Shown here piece after piece: positions 15,422 to 23,303 of a stretch of DNA of 64,000 bases (within the stretch, counting starts at the first letter, position 1; each line of letters starts with the position of its first letter). A program made the translations under genes and the position numbers. The DNA lies in NCBI RefSeq assembly GCF_001011035.1, contig NZ_CP011492.1, positions 248,001-312,000 of the forward strand, written 5' to 3'. Below the pieces are notes generated by a model, which did not search any database, was not told the origin of the DNA, and saw nothing but the letters and a program-made list of their open reading frames with translations. The DNA comes from Streptomyces sp. CNQ-509. Lineage in GTDB: Bacteria; Actinomycetota; Actinomycetes; Streptomycetales; Streptomycetaceae.

Positions 15422-16660
15422 TCAGTTGCCGACGCGGCGGCGCAGGTCCTGGAACGCGGTGTAGTTGGCGATGACCTCGATCCGGCCGGGCGGCGCGGCG
15501 GCCACGGCCTCGTCGACGTGCTCGCACACCCGGAAGCTCTGGTTCGCCACCTCGAGACGGACGGCGAGGTCGAGCTTGCGGTCGCCGATGACGTACAGCG
15601 GGTGCCCGGTCAGCCGGGTGTAGTCGACGTCCCACAGCCAGGAGGTGTCCGTGCCGTCGGCGCCGCGGGCGTTGACGGAGAGGACCACGGGGGTGGGCGG
15701 GGGGTCGATGAGGGAGAAGGTCTCCAGCCAGCCGGCCGGGTTCTTCGCCAGCAGCAGCCGCAGGTCGCGGCCGCCGAACTGCACCGTGTCGTACCGCCCG
15801 GCGACGGCGGTGACCTCCCACATCCGCTCCAGCGCCGTCTGCGGGTGCACGCCGAAGGCGGCGGCCACGGCGGCGGCCGTGGTGGCGTTGGCCCGGTTGG
15901 CCCGGCCGGGGAGCTGGAGGCGGATCGGCCAGGCGGCGCCGTGCGGGTCGAGCACGTGCTCGCCGGAGAGCGCCCAACTGGGTACGGGGCGGCGGAAGCC
16001 GCACTCGGCGCACAGCCAGTCCTCGCCGGGGCGCTGGAGGACGCCGCCGCAGGAGGGGCAGGACCAGGCGTCGTCCTTCCACTCCTGACCGACGGCGACC
16101 CAGACGACGTTCGGGCTGGAGGAGGCGGCCCAGACCACGAGGGGGTCGTCGGCGTTGGCGACGACGAGGGCCTTGTTGCCGGCGAGGCCCTCGCGCCAGC
16201 GCTCGGCGAGCATGCGGGTCTCGGCGGCGCGGTCGAGCTGGTCGCGGGAGAGGTTGAGCAGCGCGATGGCCTTCGGCGTGACGTCGCGGGCGACGCCGGC
16301 CAGGTACTTCTCGTCGACCTCGATGACGCCGTAGCGGGCGTCGGAGCCGCCGGCGAGCGCCGAGGTGATGCCGGCGGGCATGTTGGCGCCGAGGGCGTTG
16401 GAGACGACGGGACCGGAGGCGCGCAGGGCCTCGGCGATCAGCCTGGTGGTGGTCGTCTTGCCGTTGGTGGCGGAGACGAGGACGACGTCGAGGTGACCGG
16501 CGAGCCGGCCGAGCAGGTCGGGGTCCAGCCTGAGCGCGACCTTGCCGCCGATCACGGAGCCGCTGCCCTTGCCCGCGGCGCGGGACACCGCTGCTGCCGC
16601 CCTGCCCGCCGTGACGGCCAGCTTGGACCGTGGCGACAGCGGTTCCGTGTTGCCTGCCAT
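15422..16660 (-). CDS. murT: Lipid II isoglutaminyl synthase ligase subunit MurT
   Basis: 412 residues of a Mur-ligase relative. The P-loop is SATNGKTTTTRLIAEAL (about 64-80). The Mur central domain contains IEVDEKYL and ALLNLSRDQLDR. A MurT-specific Cys4 zinc ribbon (CPSCGGVLQ...WLCAECGF) is inserted in the middle, and the C-terminal DUF1727 portion ends NYTAFQDLRRRVGN. It activates the D-Glu carboxylate with ATP and accepts ammonia from GatD. ATG 16660 has AGGAGGAGC upstream. It forms the first gene of a murT-gatD operon. Confidence 0.95.
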   Translation of the reverse strand: MAGNTEPLSPRSKLAVTAGRAAAAVSRAAGKGSGSVIGGKVALRLDPDLLGRLAGHLDVVLVSATNGKTTTTRLIAEALRASGPVVSNALGANMPAGITSALAGGSDARYGVIEVDEKYLAGVARDVTPKAIALLNLSRDQLDRAAETRMLAERWREGLAGNKALVVANADDPLVVWAASSSPNVVWVAVGQEWKDDAWSCPSCGGVLQRPGEDWLCAECGFRRPVPSWALSGEHVLDPHGAAWPIRLQLPGRANRANATTAAAVAAAFGVHPQTALERMWEVTAVAGRYDTVQFGGRDLRLLLAKNPAGWLETFSLIDPPPTPVVLSVNARGADGTDTSWLWDVDYTRLTGHPLYVIGDRKLDLAVRLEVANQSFRVCEHVDEAVAAAPPGRIEVIANYTAFQDLRRRVGN

Positions 16661-16840
16661 CGTCGTAGCTCCTCCTCGCGTGCCCGTGCGTGGTACGCCG
16701 CGGTGCTCCGGTGTGCTTCGTCCGCTGCCCGGCCTGCGGCGCGGCGCGGTAGCGGCCAGCCTACCGAGATCCGCGCCCGGCCCCGAATCGCGGCACGTCG
16801 CGGCGGTCGGGGGCCGGTGCCGCAGCGGCCCTGGAGGCCC

Positions 16841-17515
16841 CTACAGGCCGGGGCCGCCGGCCTTGTCCGCGGCGGCGGCGAGCCGGCCCCAGAGCAGATC
16901 GGCGAGGCTCTGCACCAATTCCGCGCGGGTGCACGGCCGTTCATGCAGCCACCAGTCGCCGGCGGCGTGCATCATGCCGACGATGCCGTGGCCCCAGGCG
17001 CGGGCGATCACCGCGCCGCCGGGGCCGAAGTCGATGCGGTCGGCTATGACCTGGGCCAGCTCCTCGCCCAGCCGGCGGAGCAGCGGCGCGGAGTGGCGGC
17101 CGACCTCGAAGCCGCGCTCGCCGGCCTCGGGGGAGGCGGCCGGCTCGGGGATCTCGGCGGCGCCGCCGTCGGCGGGGTGCATGAGGAAGCGGTAGACCTG
17201 CGGGCGCGCCTCGATGGCGGAGAGGTACGTGTCGAGGGTGGCCTCGACGCGCTCGCGCCGGCCGGTGGGGGCGTCGAGAGCGGCGCGCAGGGCGGCGAGG
17301 AGGGCGTCGGTGTGGCGTACGGCGAGCGCGCGGTAGAGGCCGCCCTTGTCGCCGAAGTGGCGGTAGAGGATGGGCTTGGTGATGCCGGCCTCGGCGGCGA
17401 TCGCGTTCATCGAGGCGCCGGGTCCCTCGCGCAGGACCACCCGGTCCGCGGCTTCGAGCAGTTCGCGGCGCCGGTCCTCGGCCGCCTGCTCCTTCTCGCC
17501 GCGCCGGTTGTCCAT
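16841..17515 (-). CDS. TetR family transcriptional regulator
   Basis: 224 residues. The N-terminal helix-turn-helix reads LLEAADRVVLREGPGASMNAIAAEAGITKPILYRHFGDKGGLYRAL (about 20-65). The ligand domain has the features often seen in fatty-acid or acyl-CoA-responsive members (YLSAIEARPQVYRFLMHP, then ARAWGHGIVGMMHAAGDWWL). It is divergent from an acyl-CoA dehydrogenase, with a perfect palindrome between them, so it probably represses that gene and responds to an acyl-CoA. ATG 17515 is chosen because the upstream extension overlaps the operator region and lacks coding bias. Confidence 0.9.
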   Translation of the reverse strand: MDNRRGEKEQAAEDRRRELLEAADRVVLREGPGASMNAIAAEAGITKPILYRHFGDKGGLYRALAVRHTDALLAALRAALDAPTGRRERVEATLDTYLSAIEARPQVYRFLMHPADGGAAEIPEPAASPEAGERGFEVGRHSAPLLRRLGEELAQVIADRIDFGPGGAVIARAWGHGIVGMMHAAGDWWLHERPCTRAELVQSLADLLWGRLAAAADKAGGPGL

Positions 17516-17618
17516 GGAGACCGCTCCCCTGCTGGTCGATGCCCGAATGCCTGCGCAACCTAGCACCCCCGTGACGGGGCCCCCGCGGGCGTACGGGAGT
17601 TGACATGGTCTACTCGTG

Positions 17619-17647
17619 GGTAACACACTTACGTTACCGACGGTAAC
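17619..17647. promoter_or_regulatory. TetR-type operator between TetR gene and acyl-CoA dehydrogenase
   Basis: GTTACCG-A-CGGTAAC (17633-17647) is a perfect 15-bp palindrome. A further GGTAAC half-site at 17619-17624 makes an overlapping inverted repeat with GTTACC at 17633. A TTGACA -35-like box lies at 17600-17605. The location, 26 bp before the dehydrogenase start, suits repression of both divergent genes. Confidence 0.7.
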
Positions 17648-17672
17648 GAATTGCCAAGGCTGCGGAGGCGCC

Positions 17673-18899
17673 ATGTCTGAGTTCACGTTCGAGCTCAACG
17701 AGGACCAGAGGTCCGTCCAGGAGTGGGTGCACGGCTTCGCCGCCGACGTCATCCGCCCCGCCGCCGCCGAGTGGGATGAGCGCGAGGAGACCCCCTGGCC
17801 GGTGATCCAGGAGGCGGCCAAGATCGGCCTGTACTCCCTGGACTTCTACGCCCAGCAGTACTTCGACCCCACCGGGCTGAGCATCCCGATGGTCATGGAG
17901 GAGCTGTTCTGGGGCGACGCGGGCATCGCCCTGTCGATCGTCGGCACGGGCCTCGCCGCCGTCGGCGTGCTGGCCAACGGCACCGAGGAGCAGATCGGCA
18001 CCTGGATCCCGCAGATGTACGGCGATGTCGACAACGTCCAACTCGCCGCCTTCTGCTCCTCCGAGCCGGACGCAGGCTCCGACGTCTCCGCGATGCGCAC
18101 CCGCGCCGTCTACGACGAGGCCAAGGACGAGTGGGTGCTCAACGGCACCAAGACCTGGGCCACCAACGGCGGCATCGCCGCCGTGCACGTCGTCGTCGCC
18201 GTCGTCGACCCGGAGCTGGGCACCAAGGGGCACGCTTCGTTCATCGTCCCGCCGGGCACGCCGGGTCTGTCGCAGGGCCAGAAGTTCAAGAAGCACGGCA
18301 TCCGCGCCTCGCACACCGCCGAGGTGGTGCTGGAGGACGTGCGCGTGCCCGGCTCGTGCCTGCTCGGCGGCCGGGACAGGCTCCAGGAGCGGCTGGCCAG
18401 GGCGCGCGAGCGGGCGAAGTCCGGCGGCGAGCGGGTCAAGAACGCCGCGATGGCCACCTTCGAGGCGTCCCGCCCCGCGGTGGGCGCGCAGGCGGTGGGC
18501 ATCGCGCGCGCGGCGTACGAGACGGCGCTGGAGTACGCCAAGACGCGGGTCCAGTTCGGCCGCCCGATCATCGACAACCAGGGCGTCGCCTTCCAGCTCG
18601 CCGACATGCGCACCCAGATCGACGCCGCCCGGCTGCTGGTCTGGCGGGCGTCCTGGATGGCCAGCGCGGGCAAGGGTTTCACCTCGGCCGAGGGCTCGAT
18701 GTCGAAGCTGTACGCGGGCGAGGTGGCCAAGGACGTCACCGCGCGGGCGATGCAGATCCTCGGCGGCAACGGCTTCACCCGCGAGTACCCGGTGGAGCGG
18801 ATGCACCGCGACGCCGCCATCTACACGATCTTCGAGGGCACGAGCGAGATCCAGCGGCTGGTGATCGCCCGGACCCTGGCGGGTGTCCCGATCCGCTGA
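17673..18899 (+). CDS. Acyl-CoA dehydrogenase family protein
   Basis: 408 residues of the flavin-dependent enzyme that introduces a trans-2 double bond into acyl-CoA. The N-terminal helical domain ends at VMEELFWGDAGIALSI. The FAD/substrate region includes AAFCSSEPDAGSDVSAMRTRA and TWATNGGIAAVHVVVA. The C-terminal domain has RVQFGRPIIDNQGVAFQLADM and the catalytic-glutamate segment YTIFEGTSEIQRLVIARTL. A charged insertion of about 25 residues (LQERLARARERAKSGG...) separates the beta and C-terminal domains, as in many actinobacterial members. ATG 17673 has GGAGG upstream. Control by the divergent TetR protein is likely. Confidence 0.93.
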   Translation: MSEFTFELNEDQRSVQEWVHGFAADVIRPAAAEWDEREETPWPVIQEAAKIGLYSLDFYAQQYFDPTGLSIPMVMEELFWGDAGIALSIVGTGLAAVGVLANGTEEQIGTWIPQMYGDVDNVQLAAFCSSEPDAGSDVSAMRTRAVYDEAKDEWVLNGTKTWATNGGIAAVHVVVAVVDPELGTKGHASFIVPPGTPGLSQGQKFKKHGIRASHTAEVVLEDVRVPGSCLLGGRDRLQERLARARERAKSGGERVKNAAMATFEASRPAVGAQAVGIARAAYETALEYAKTRVQFGRPIIDNQGVAFQLADMRTQIDAARLLVWRASWMASAGKGFTSAEGSMSKLYAGEVAKDVTARAMQILGGNGFTREYPVERMHRDAAIYTIFEGTSEIQRLVIARTLAGVPIR

Positions 18900-18985
18900 C
18901 TTCGGCCGCCCCTCTCCCCCCGGCGGGCGGCGCGCGGCTACTCTGCGAGCGCACGACGACCGACCGGGGGAAAGGCGAGGCCGCG

Positions 18986-19693
18986 GTGTTCTACCACCTG
19001 CTGAAGTACCTGTTCTTCGGGCCGCTGCTGCGGCCGCTGTTCCGGCCGCGGATCGAGGGCCTGGAGCACATTCCGGAGGAGGGGGCGGCGATCGTCGCGG
19101 GCAACCACCTGTCGTTCGCGGACCACTTCCTCATGCCCGTGATGCTGAAACGGCGCATCACCTTCCTCGCCAAGGCCGAGTACTTCAACGGCCCCGGCCT
19201 CAAGGGGCGGCTGACGGCCGGGTTCTTCCACAGCATCGGCCAGATCCCGGTCGACCGCCGGGGCCGCAAGGCGGCGCAGGCCGCCATTGAAGAGGGCCTG
19301 GCCGTGCTCGCCAAGGGCGAGTTGCTGGGCATCTACCCGGAGGGCACGCGCTCGCACGACGGCCGGCTGTACAAGGGCCGGGTCGGGGTGGCGGCGATGG
19401 CGCTGCGGGCGGGCGTGCCGGTCATCCCGTGCGCGATGATCGGCACCCGCGAAGTCCAGCCGCCCGGGCAGAAACTCCCCAGCCTCGGCCGGGTCACGAT
19501 CCGCTTCGGCGAGCCGCTGGAGTTCTCCCGGTACGAGGGGATGGAGGACCACAAGGCCGTGCTGCGGGCCGTCACCGACGAGATCATGTACGCGATCCTC
19601 AGCATGTCGGACCAGGAGTACGTCGACCGCTACGCCCAAGAGGTCAAGGCCGAGCAGGAGGCCGCGAAGAAGAAGCCGCCGGCCGCGGCCTGA
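18986..19693 (+). CDS. 1-acyl-sn-glycerol-3-phosphate acyltransferase family protein
   Basis: 235 residues with the PlsC acyltransferase motifs NHLSFADHFLMP (HxxxxD, here NHLSFAD), GQIPVDRRGRKAA, GIYPEGTRSHDG and IPCAMIGTREVQP. It should transfer an acyl chain to lysophosphatidate or a related acceptor at the inner membrane, helped by the hydrophobic N-terminus (FYHLLKYLFFGPLLRPLF). The Lys/Ala-rich tail is probably flexible. GTG 18986 is preceded by AGGCGAGG; longer frames upstream lie in the acyl-CoA dehydrogenase gene. The 86-bp gap to that gene allows co-transcription, linking two lipid enzymes. Confidence 0.88.
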   Translation: MFYHLLKYLFFGPLLRPLFRPRIEGLEHIPEEGAAIVAGNHLSFADHFLMPVMLKRRITFLAKAEYFNGPGLKGRLTAGFFHSIGQIPVDRRGRKAAQAAIEEGLAVLAKGELLGIYPEGTRSHDGRLYKGRVGVAAMALRAGVPVIPCAMIGTREVQPPGQKLPSLGRVTIRFGEPLEFSRYEGMEDHKAVLRAVTDEIMYAILSMSDQEYVDRYAQEVKAEQEAAKKKPPAAA

Positions 19694-19823
19694 GGGACGC
19701 CCCCGCGGAAACCCGGTGGTCGCGGCCCGGCCCCGGTGCGTACCGTCCTGGCATGACGAGGACAGCGGACCGCGCCGCCCCGGCGGCCTGCGGCACGGTA
19801 CGGACCGGCCGCGGCGGTGCCCG

Positions 19824-20714
19824 GTGAGCGCACGGCTGCGCGAAGTGGCGCGCGACAACGAACGGATCCTCGCCGCCGGCGGATACGAGGCCGCGGGCCG
19901 GTGGGTGCCGCTGGGCGAGGCCGCCGCGAGGGCCGCGGACGGCACCCGGATGCACGGTCCCGGGCCGGTCGAGGGCGCCGGCGGCGCCCCCGCTGGCGGG
20001 CCGCGGGACACGCCCGCCGAGGTCACCGCCGAGACCTCGCTGGCCGCCGCGCGGCGGCTGGCCGGTGAAGGGGCCGACCGCGTCGGCGTGCTCAACTTCT
20101 CCTCCGCCCGCAACCCCGGCGGCGGCTACGTCAACGGCGCCCGCGCGCAGGAGGAGGAGCTGTGCCGGGCCTCCGCGCTCTACCCGGCTCTGCTGCGGGC
20201 CCCGGAGTTCTACGCCGCCCACCGCGCCGACCGCAGCCCCTTCTACACCCACCGCGTCATCCACTCCCCCGCCGTCCCGGTCTTCCGCGACGACGCCGGC
20301 GCGCTCCTCCCCGAGCCGTACGCCGTGGACTTCCTCACCTCCCCCGCCCCCAACGCGGGCGTCATCGCCCAGCGCACGCCGGAGGAGACGGACCGGATCC
20401 CCGCCGCGCTGGCGGGGCGCGCGGAGCGGGTGCTGGAGGTGGCGGCCGTCGCGGGGGTGACGGCGCTGGTGCTGGGCGCGTGGGGCTGCGGGGTGTTCCG
20501 CAACGATCCGGCGCAGGTGGCGGCGGCGTTCCGTACGCACCTGGAACCCGGCGGACGCTTCGCGGGGCGGTTCCCGCGGCTGGTGTTCGCCGTCTGGGAC
20601 CGGCAGCCGCGGTCGGCCAACAGGGCCGCGAGAAGCGGTTCCACCGCTATCTCGGCTACTGGTTCGCCCTCTTCACCATGCCGAACGCCTTCGGGCTCGC
20701 CCGCGAGGTGGTGA
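19824..20714 (+). CDS. TIGR02452 family poly(ADP-ribose) glycohydrolase-like macrodomain protein, altered C-terminus
   Basis: The protein has 296 residues as read. SARLREVARDNERILAAGGY is a typical N-terminus. The bacterial-type PARG catalytic loop is intact: GGG at 99-101, seven residues, then QEE at 109-111 (NPGGGYVNGARAQEEELCR), followed by HSPAVPVFRDD and VLGAWGCGVFRNDP. Such macrodomains remove ADP-ribose from proteins or nucleic acid, or process ADP-ribose derivatives. After LVFAVWDRQPRSANRAA, where relatives stop within a few residues, the frame runs on for about 30 residues of low-complexity Ser/Arg. That tail is antiframe sequence of the adjoining flavin monooxygenase remnant, so the end was changed by the same deletion. 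The catalytic part looks functional. Confidence 0.75.
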   Translation: MSARLREVARDNERILAAGGYEAAGRWVPLGEAAARAADGTRMHGPGPVEGAGGAPAGGPRDTPAEVTAETSLAAARRLAGEGADRVGVLNFSSARNPGGGYVNGARAQEEELCRASALYPALLRAPEFYAAHRADRSPFYTHRVIHSPAVPVFRDDAGALLPEPYAVDFLTSPAPNAGVIAQRTPEETDRIPAALAGRAERVLEVAAVAGVTALVLGAWGCGVFRNDPAQVAAAFRTHLEPGGRFAGRFPRLVFAVWDRQPRSANRAARSGSTAISATGSPSSPCRTPSGSPARW

Positions 20715-21307
20715 TGTGGAACGCCCCGGGGAGGGCCGCCGCCCTCTACGCGGTCGGCGCGCACGACGACCTGCACGCCTTGCTCACCTTCCACCGGCCG
20801 CACCCGCCGCCCGACGGTCTCCGGCACCCGGACGCCCAGCGGGAGCTGGTCGCCGAAGCCTTCGCGGGCGCGGGCTGGGAGGTCCCGGCGATCGTCGGGG
20901 CCCTGCGCGCCGCGGACGACCCGTTCTTCGACACCGCCGGGCAGATCCGGATGCCGCGCTGGTCCCGCGGCCGGGTCGCGCTCGTCGGCGACGCGGCGTA
21001 CGCGCCCTCGTTCCTGACGGGACAGGGCACCAGCCTGGCGCTGGCCGGCGCGTACGTGCTCGCCCACGCGCTGGCCGCGCACCCCGATCACGTGCGGGCG
21101 TTCGCCGCCTACGAGCGCGGCCTGCGCGACTTCGTCGCCGCGAACCAGGCGCTGGTCGACGTCGGCGGCGCCACGCTCTTCCCCACCACGGCCCGCGCCC
21201 TGGAACGCCGCAACGCCGCGCTGCGCGGCCTCGGCACGATGCCGGCCGCGCCCCCGCGTCCCGCCCATGCGGCCCTGACGCTGCCGGAGTTCGCGGTGCG
21301 GCCGTGA
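20627..21307 (+). pseudogene. FAD-dependent monooxygenase, C-terminal half only
   Basis: From REKRFHRYLGYWFALFTMPN the second frame encodes the C-terminal part of a PHBH-type flavin monooxygenase. The second FAD motif RVALVGDAAYAPSFLTGQGTSLALAGAYVLAHAL is intact and is followed by FAAYERGLRDFVAANQ. The N-terminal Rossmann GxGxxG half, about 160-170 residues, is absent. The remnant begins inside the end of the PARG-like gene in another frame, so it has no start or ribosome site of its own. A deletion has joined the two genes near 20630. Confidence 0.82.
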
Positions 21308-21310
21308 CGC

Positions 21311-22003
21311 TCACGCCGGGCGGTCGCCGTCGCCACCGGGCGTGGCCCGCACCAGGCCCGTGCGGTACGCGATGACGACGAGCTGGGCCCGGTCGCGGGC
21401 CTCCAGCTTCGTCATCGCGCGCTGCACGTGGGCGCGGACGGTGAAGGGGCTGAGGAACATCCGCTCGGCGATCTCCTGGTTGGACAGGCCGGTGGCGACC
21501 AGCGCCACCATCTCGCGTTCCCGCGGGGTGAGCACGGCGAGCCGTTCCGGGTGGTGCCGCGGGGCGTCGTCCGGGGTGGCGAGGAAGCGGGCGACCAGCG
21601 AGCGGGTCGCGGCGGGCGACAGCAGGGTGTCGCCCGCGGCGATCGTACGGACGGCGTCCACCAGTTCCTCGGCCCCGATGCCCTTGCCGATGAAGCCGCC
21701 GGCCCCCGCGCGCAGCGCCTGCGCCACGTACTCGTCCGTCTCGTACGTGGTGAGGATCAGGATGCGGCTGCCGCGCAGCTCCGGGTCCGCAGCGATCTCC
21801 GACGTGGCGGTGAGGCCGTCGACGTCGGGCATGCGGATGTCCATCACCACCACGTCCGGGCGCAGTTCGCGGGTGAGGTGCACGGCCTCCCTTCCGTCGG
21901 CGGCCTCGCCGACCACGGTGATGTCGTCGGCGGTGTCGAGGAGCATCCGGAACGCACCGCGCAGCAGCGCCTGGTCGTCGGCGAGCAGCACCCGTAGCGT
22001 CAC
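21311..22003 (-). CDS. NarL/LuxR-type response regulator
   Basis: 230 residues. The receiver domain starts LRVLLADDQALLRGAFRMLL; the phospho-aspartate is in DVVVMDIRMPDVDGL and the signalling lysine in GFIGKGIGAEEL. The C-terminal LuxR helix-turn-helix reads LTPREREMVALVATGLSNQEIAERMFLSPFTVRAHVQRAMTKL. GTG 22003 overlaps the TGA of the upstream kinase gene (22000-22003), so translation is coupled. It is the output of the kinase encoded at 22000-23298 and the last gene of an MMPL-kinase-regulator unit. Confidence 0.93.
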   Translation of the reverse strand: MTLRVLLADDQALLRGAFRMLLDTADDITVVGEAADGREAVHLTRELRPDVVVMDIRMPDVDGLTATSEIAADPELRGSRILILTTYETDEYVAQALRAGAGGFIGKGIGAEELVDAVRTIAAGDTLLSPAATRSLVARFLATPDDAPRHHPERLAVLTPREREMVALVATGLSNQEIAERMFLSPFTVRAHVQRAMTKLEARDRAQLVVIAYRTGLVRATPGGDGDRPA

Positions 22004-23298
22004 TGCGCCTCTCCCGTCTCTTCGGTCTCTTCTGCGTCGACTGCCGCGTCGTCGGTCTCGTCGCCTTCCTCGTCGGCGCCCGTTCCGCCCGCCGTGTCCC
22101 TGACCGCCGGGAGGGGCAGTTCGGTGGAGACGAGGAAGCCGCCCTCGGGACGGCTGCCCGCGGAGAGGTGCCCCCCGACCGCGGTGGCGCGTTCGCGCAT
22201 CCCGATCAGACCGTAGCCGGGCTGGCGCTCGGGCGCGGCGGCGTCCAGCGCCGTACGGGCGCCGTGGCCGTCGTCGGCGACGGTGAGGTTCAGGCGGTCG
22301 CGGTTCCAGACGAGGTGCACCCGCGCACTGCCGGTGCCGGCGTGCTTGGTCACGTTGGTCAGGGCCTCCTGGACGATGCGGTACGCGGTGAGGTCCACCC
22401 CCGGCGGCAGCGGCCTGGCCGTGCCCTCCTGCTCCAGTGACACCTCCAGACCCGCGCGGCCGAAGGAGTCGAGGAGCGTCGGCAGCCGGGACAGCCCGGG
22501 CGCCGGTTCCGCGGGCTCGGCCGCGTCCCCGGCCTGGCGCAGCAGCCCGACCGTGGCACGCAGGTCGTCGAGCGCGTCGCTGGTGGTCCTCACCAGCTCC
22601 GTGAGGCTCTTGCGGGTCTGCTCGGGGCGGGAGTCGAAGAGGTGGGCCGCGACCGTGGCCTGCGCATGGGCCAGGGTGATCTGGTGGGCCACGAGGTCGT
22701 GCAGCTCGCGGGCGATCCGCAGCCGCTCCTCGGCCACGCGGCGGCGCGCCTCGCTCTCCCGGCTCTTCTCCGCCCGCCTGGCCCGCTCCTCCACGGCCGC
22801 CAGGTAGGCCCGCCGGTTGCGCGCCGAGTGCCCGAGTACGCCCGCCACCATCGGGAACGCCGCCACCGAGCCCATCCGGCTCGCGTCCTGCCAGGACAGC
22901 TCCTCGAACCAGGGGGTGGTGGCGAGCAGCAGCGCCGCGGACACGAGCGACACCACGATCGCGGCGCGCCGTTCGGTACGGGCGTGGAGCGCGTACGCGT
23001 AGGCGGCGATCACGGCGGGGGCCGTGATCGCCGGGCTCAGCAGGAGGCCCAGCGGCGGGACCAGCAACCCGGCCGCGGTGGTGGCCGCCAGGGCAGCCAT
23101 TGGCGCCCTGTGCCGTACGGGCAGCACGGCACAGGACGCCACGGCGATGAGGTAGGCGGCGGCGGGCGGCGCGGTCAGCGTGTCATCGACCTGCACCACG
23201 CCGCCGAGCAGGCAGAGCGTGAACGCCGTCGCCGTGACCGCCGCGTCCCGCCACCACGTACGGCGAGGTCGCCGGCCGCCGTCGCCCGGGTTCGTCAT
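22000..23298 (-). CDS. Sensor histidine kinase (HisKA_3 type)
   Basis: 432 residues. Six to seven N-terminal transmembrane helices (about 18-180) are followed by a coiled linker rich in Arg and Glu. The dimerisation/phosphoacceptor helix is RIARELHDLVAHQITLAHAQATVAAHL (His in RELHD). The ATPase domain has NVTKHAGTGSARVHL, LTVADDGHGA and GYGLIGMRERATAVGG. The C-terminal tail is unusually acidic (ADEEGDETDDAAVDAEETEETGE). The short external loops suggest a membrane-embedded signal such as cell-envelope stress. It starts 5 bp after the MMPL gene and overlaps the response regulator by 4 bp. Confidence 0.92.
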   Translation of the reverse strand: MTNPGDGGRRPRRTWWRDAAVTATAFTLCLLGGVVQVDDTLTAPPAAAYLIAVASCAVLPVRHRAPMAALAATTAAGLLVPPLGLLLSPAITAPAVIAAYAYALHARTERRAAIVVSLVSAALLLATTPWFEELSWQDASRMGSVAAFPMVAGVLGHSARNRRAYLAAVEERARRAEKSRESEARRRVAEERLRIARELHDLVAHQITLAHAQATVAAHLFDSRPEQTRKSLTELVRTTSDALDDLRATVGLLRQAGDAAEPAEPAPGLSRLPTLLDSFGRAGLEVSLEQEGTARPLPPGVDLTAYRIVQEALTNVTKHAGTGSARVHLVWNRDRLNLTVADDGHGARTALDAAAPERQPGYGLIGMRERATAVGGHLSAGSRPEGGFLVSTELPLPAVRDTAGGTGADEEGDETDDAAVDAEETEETGEAQ

Positions 23299-23303
23299 GC
23301 CGG

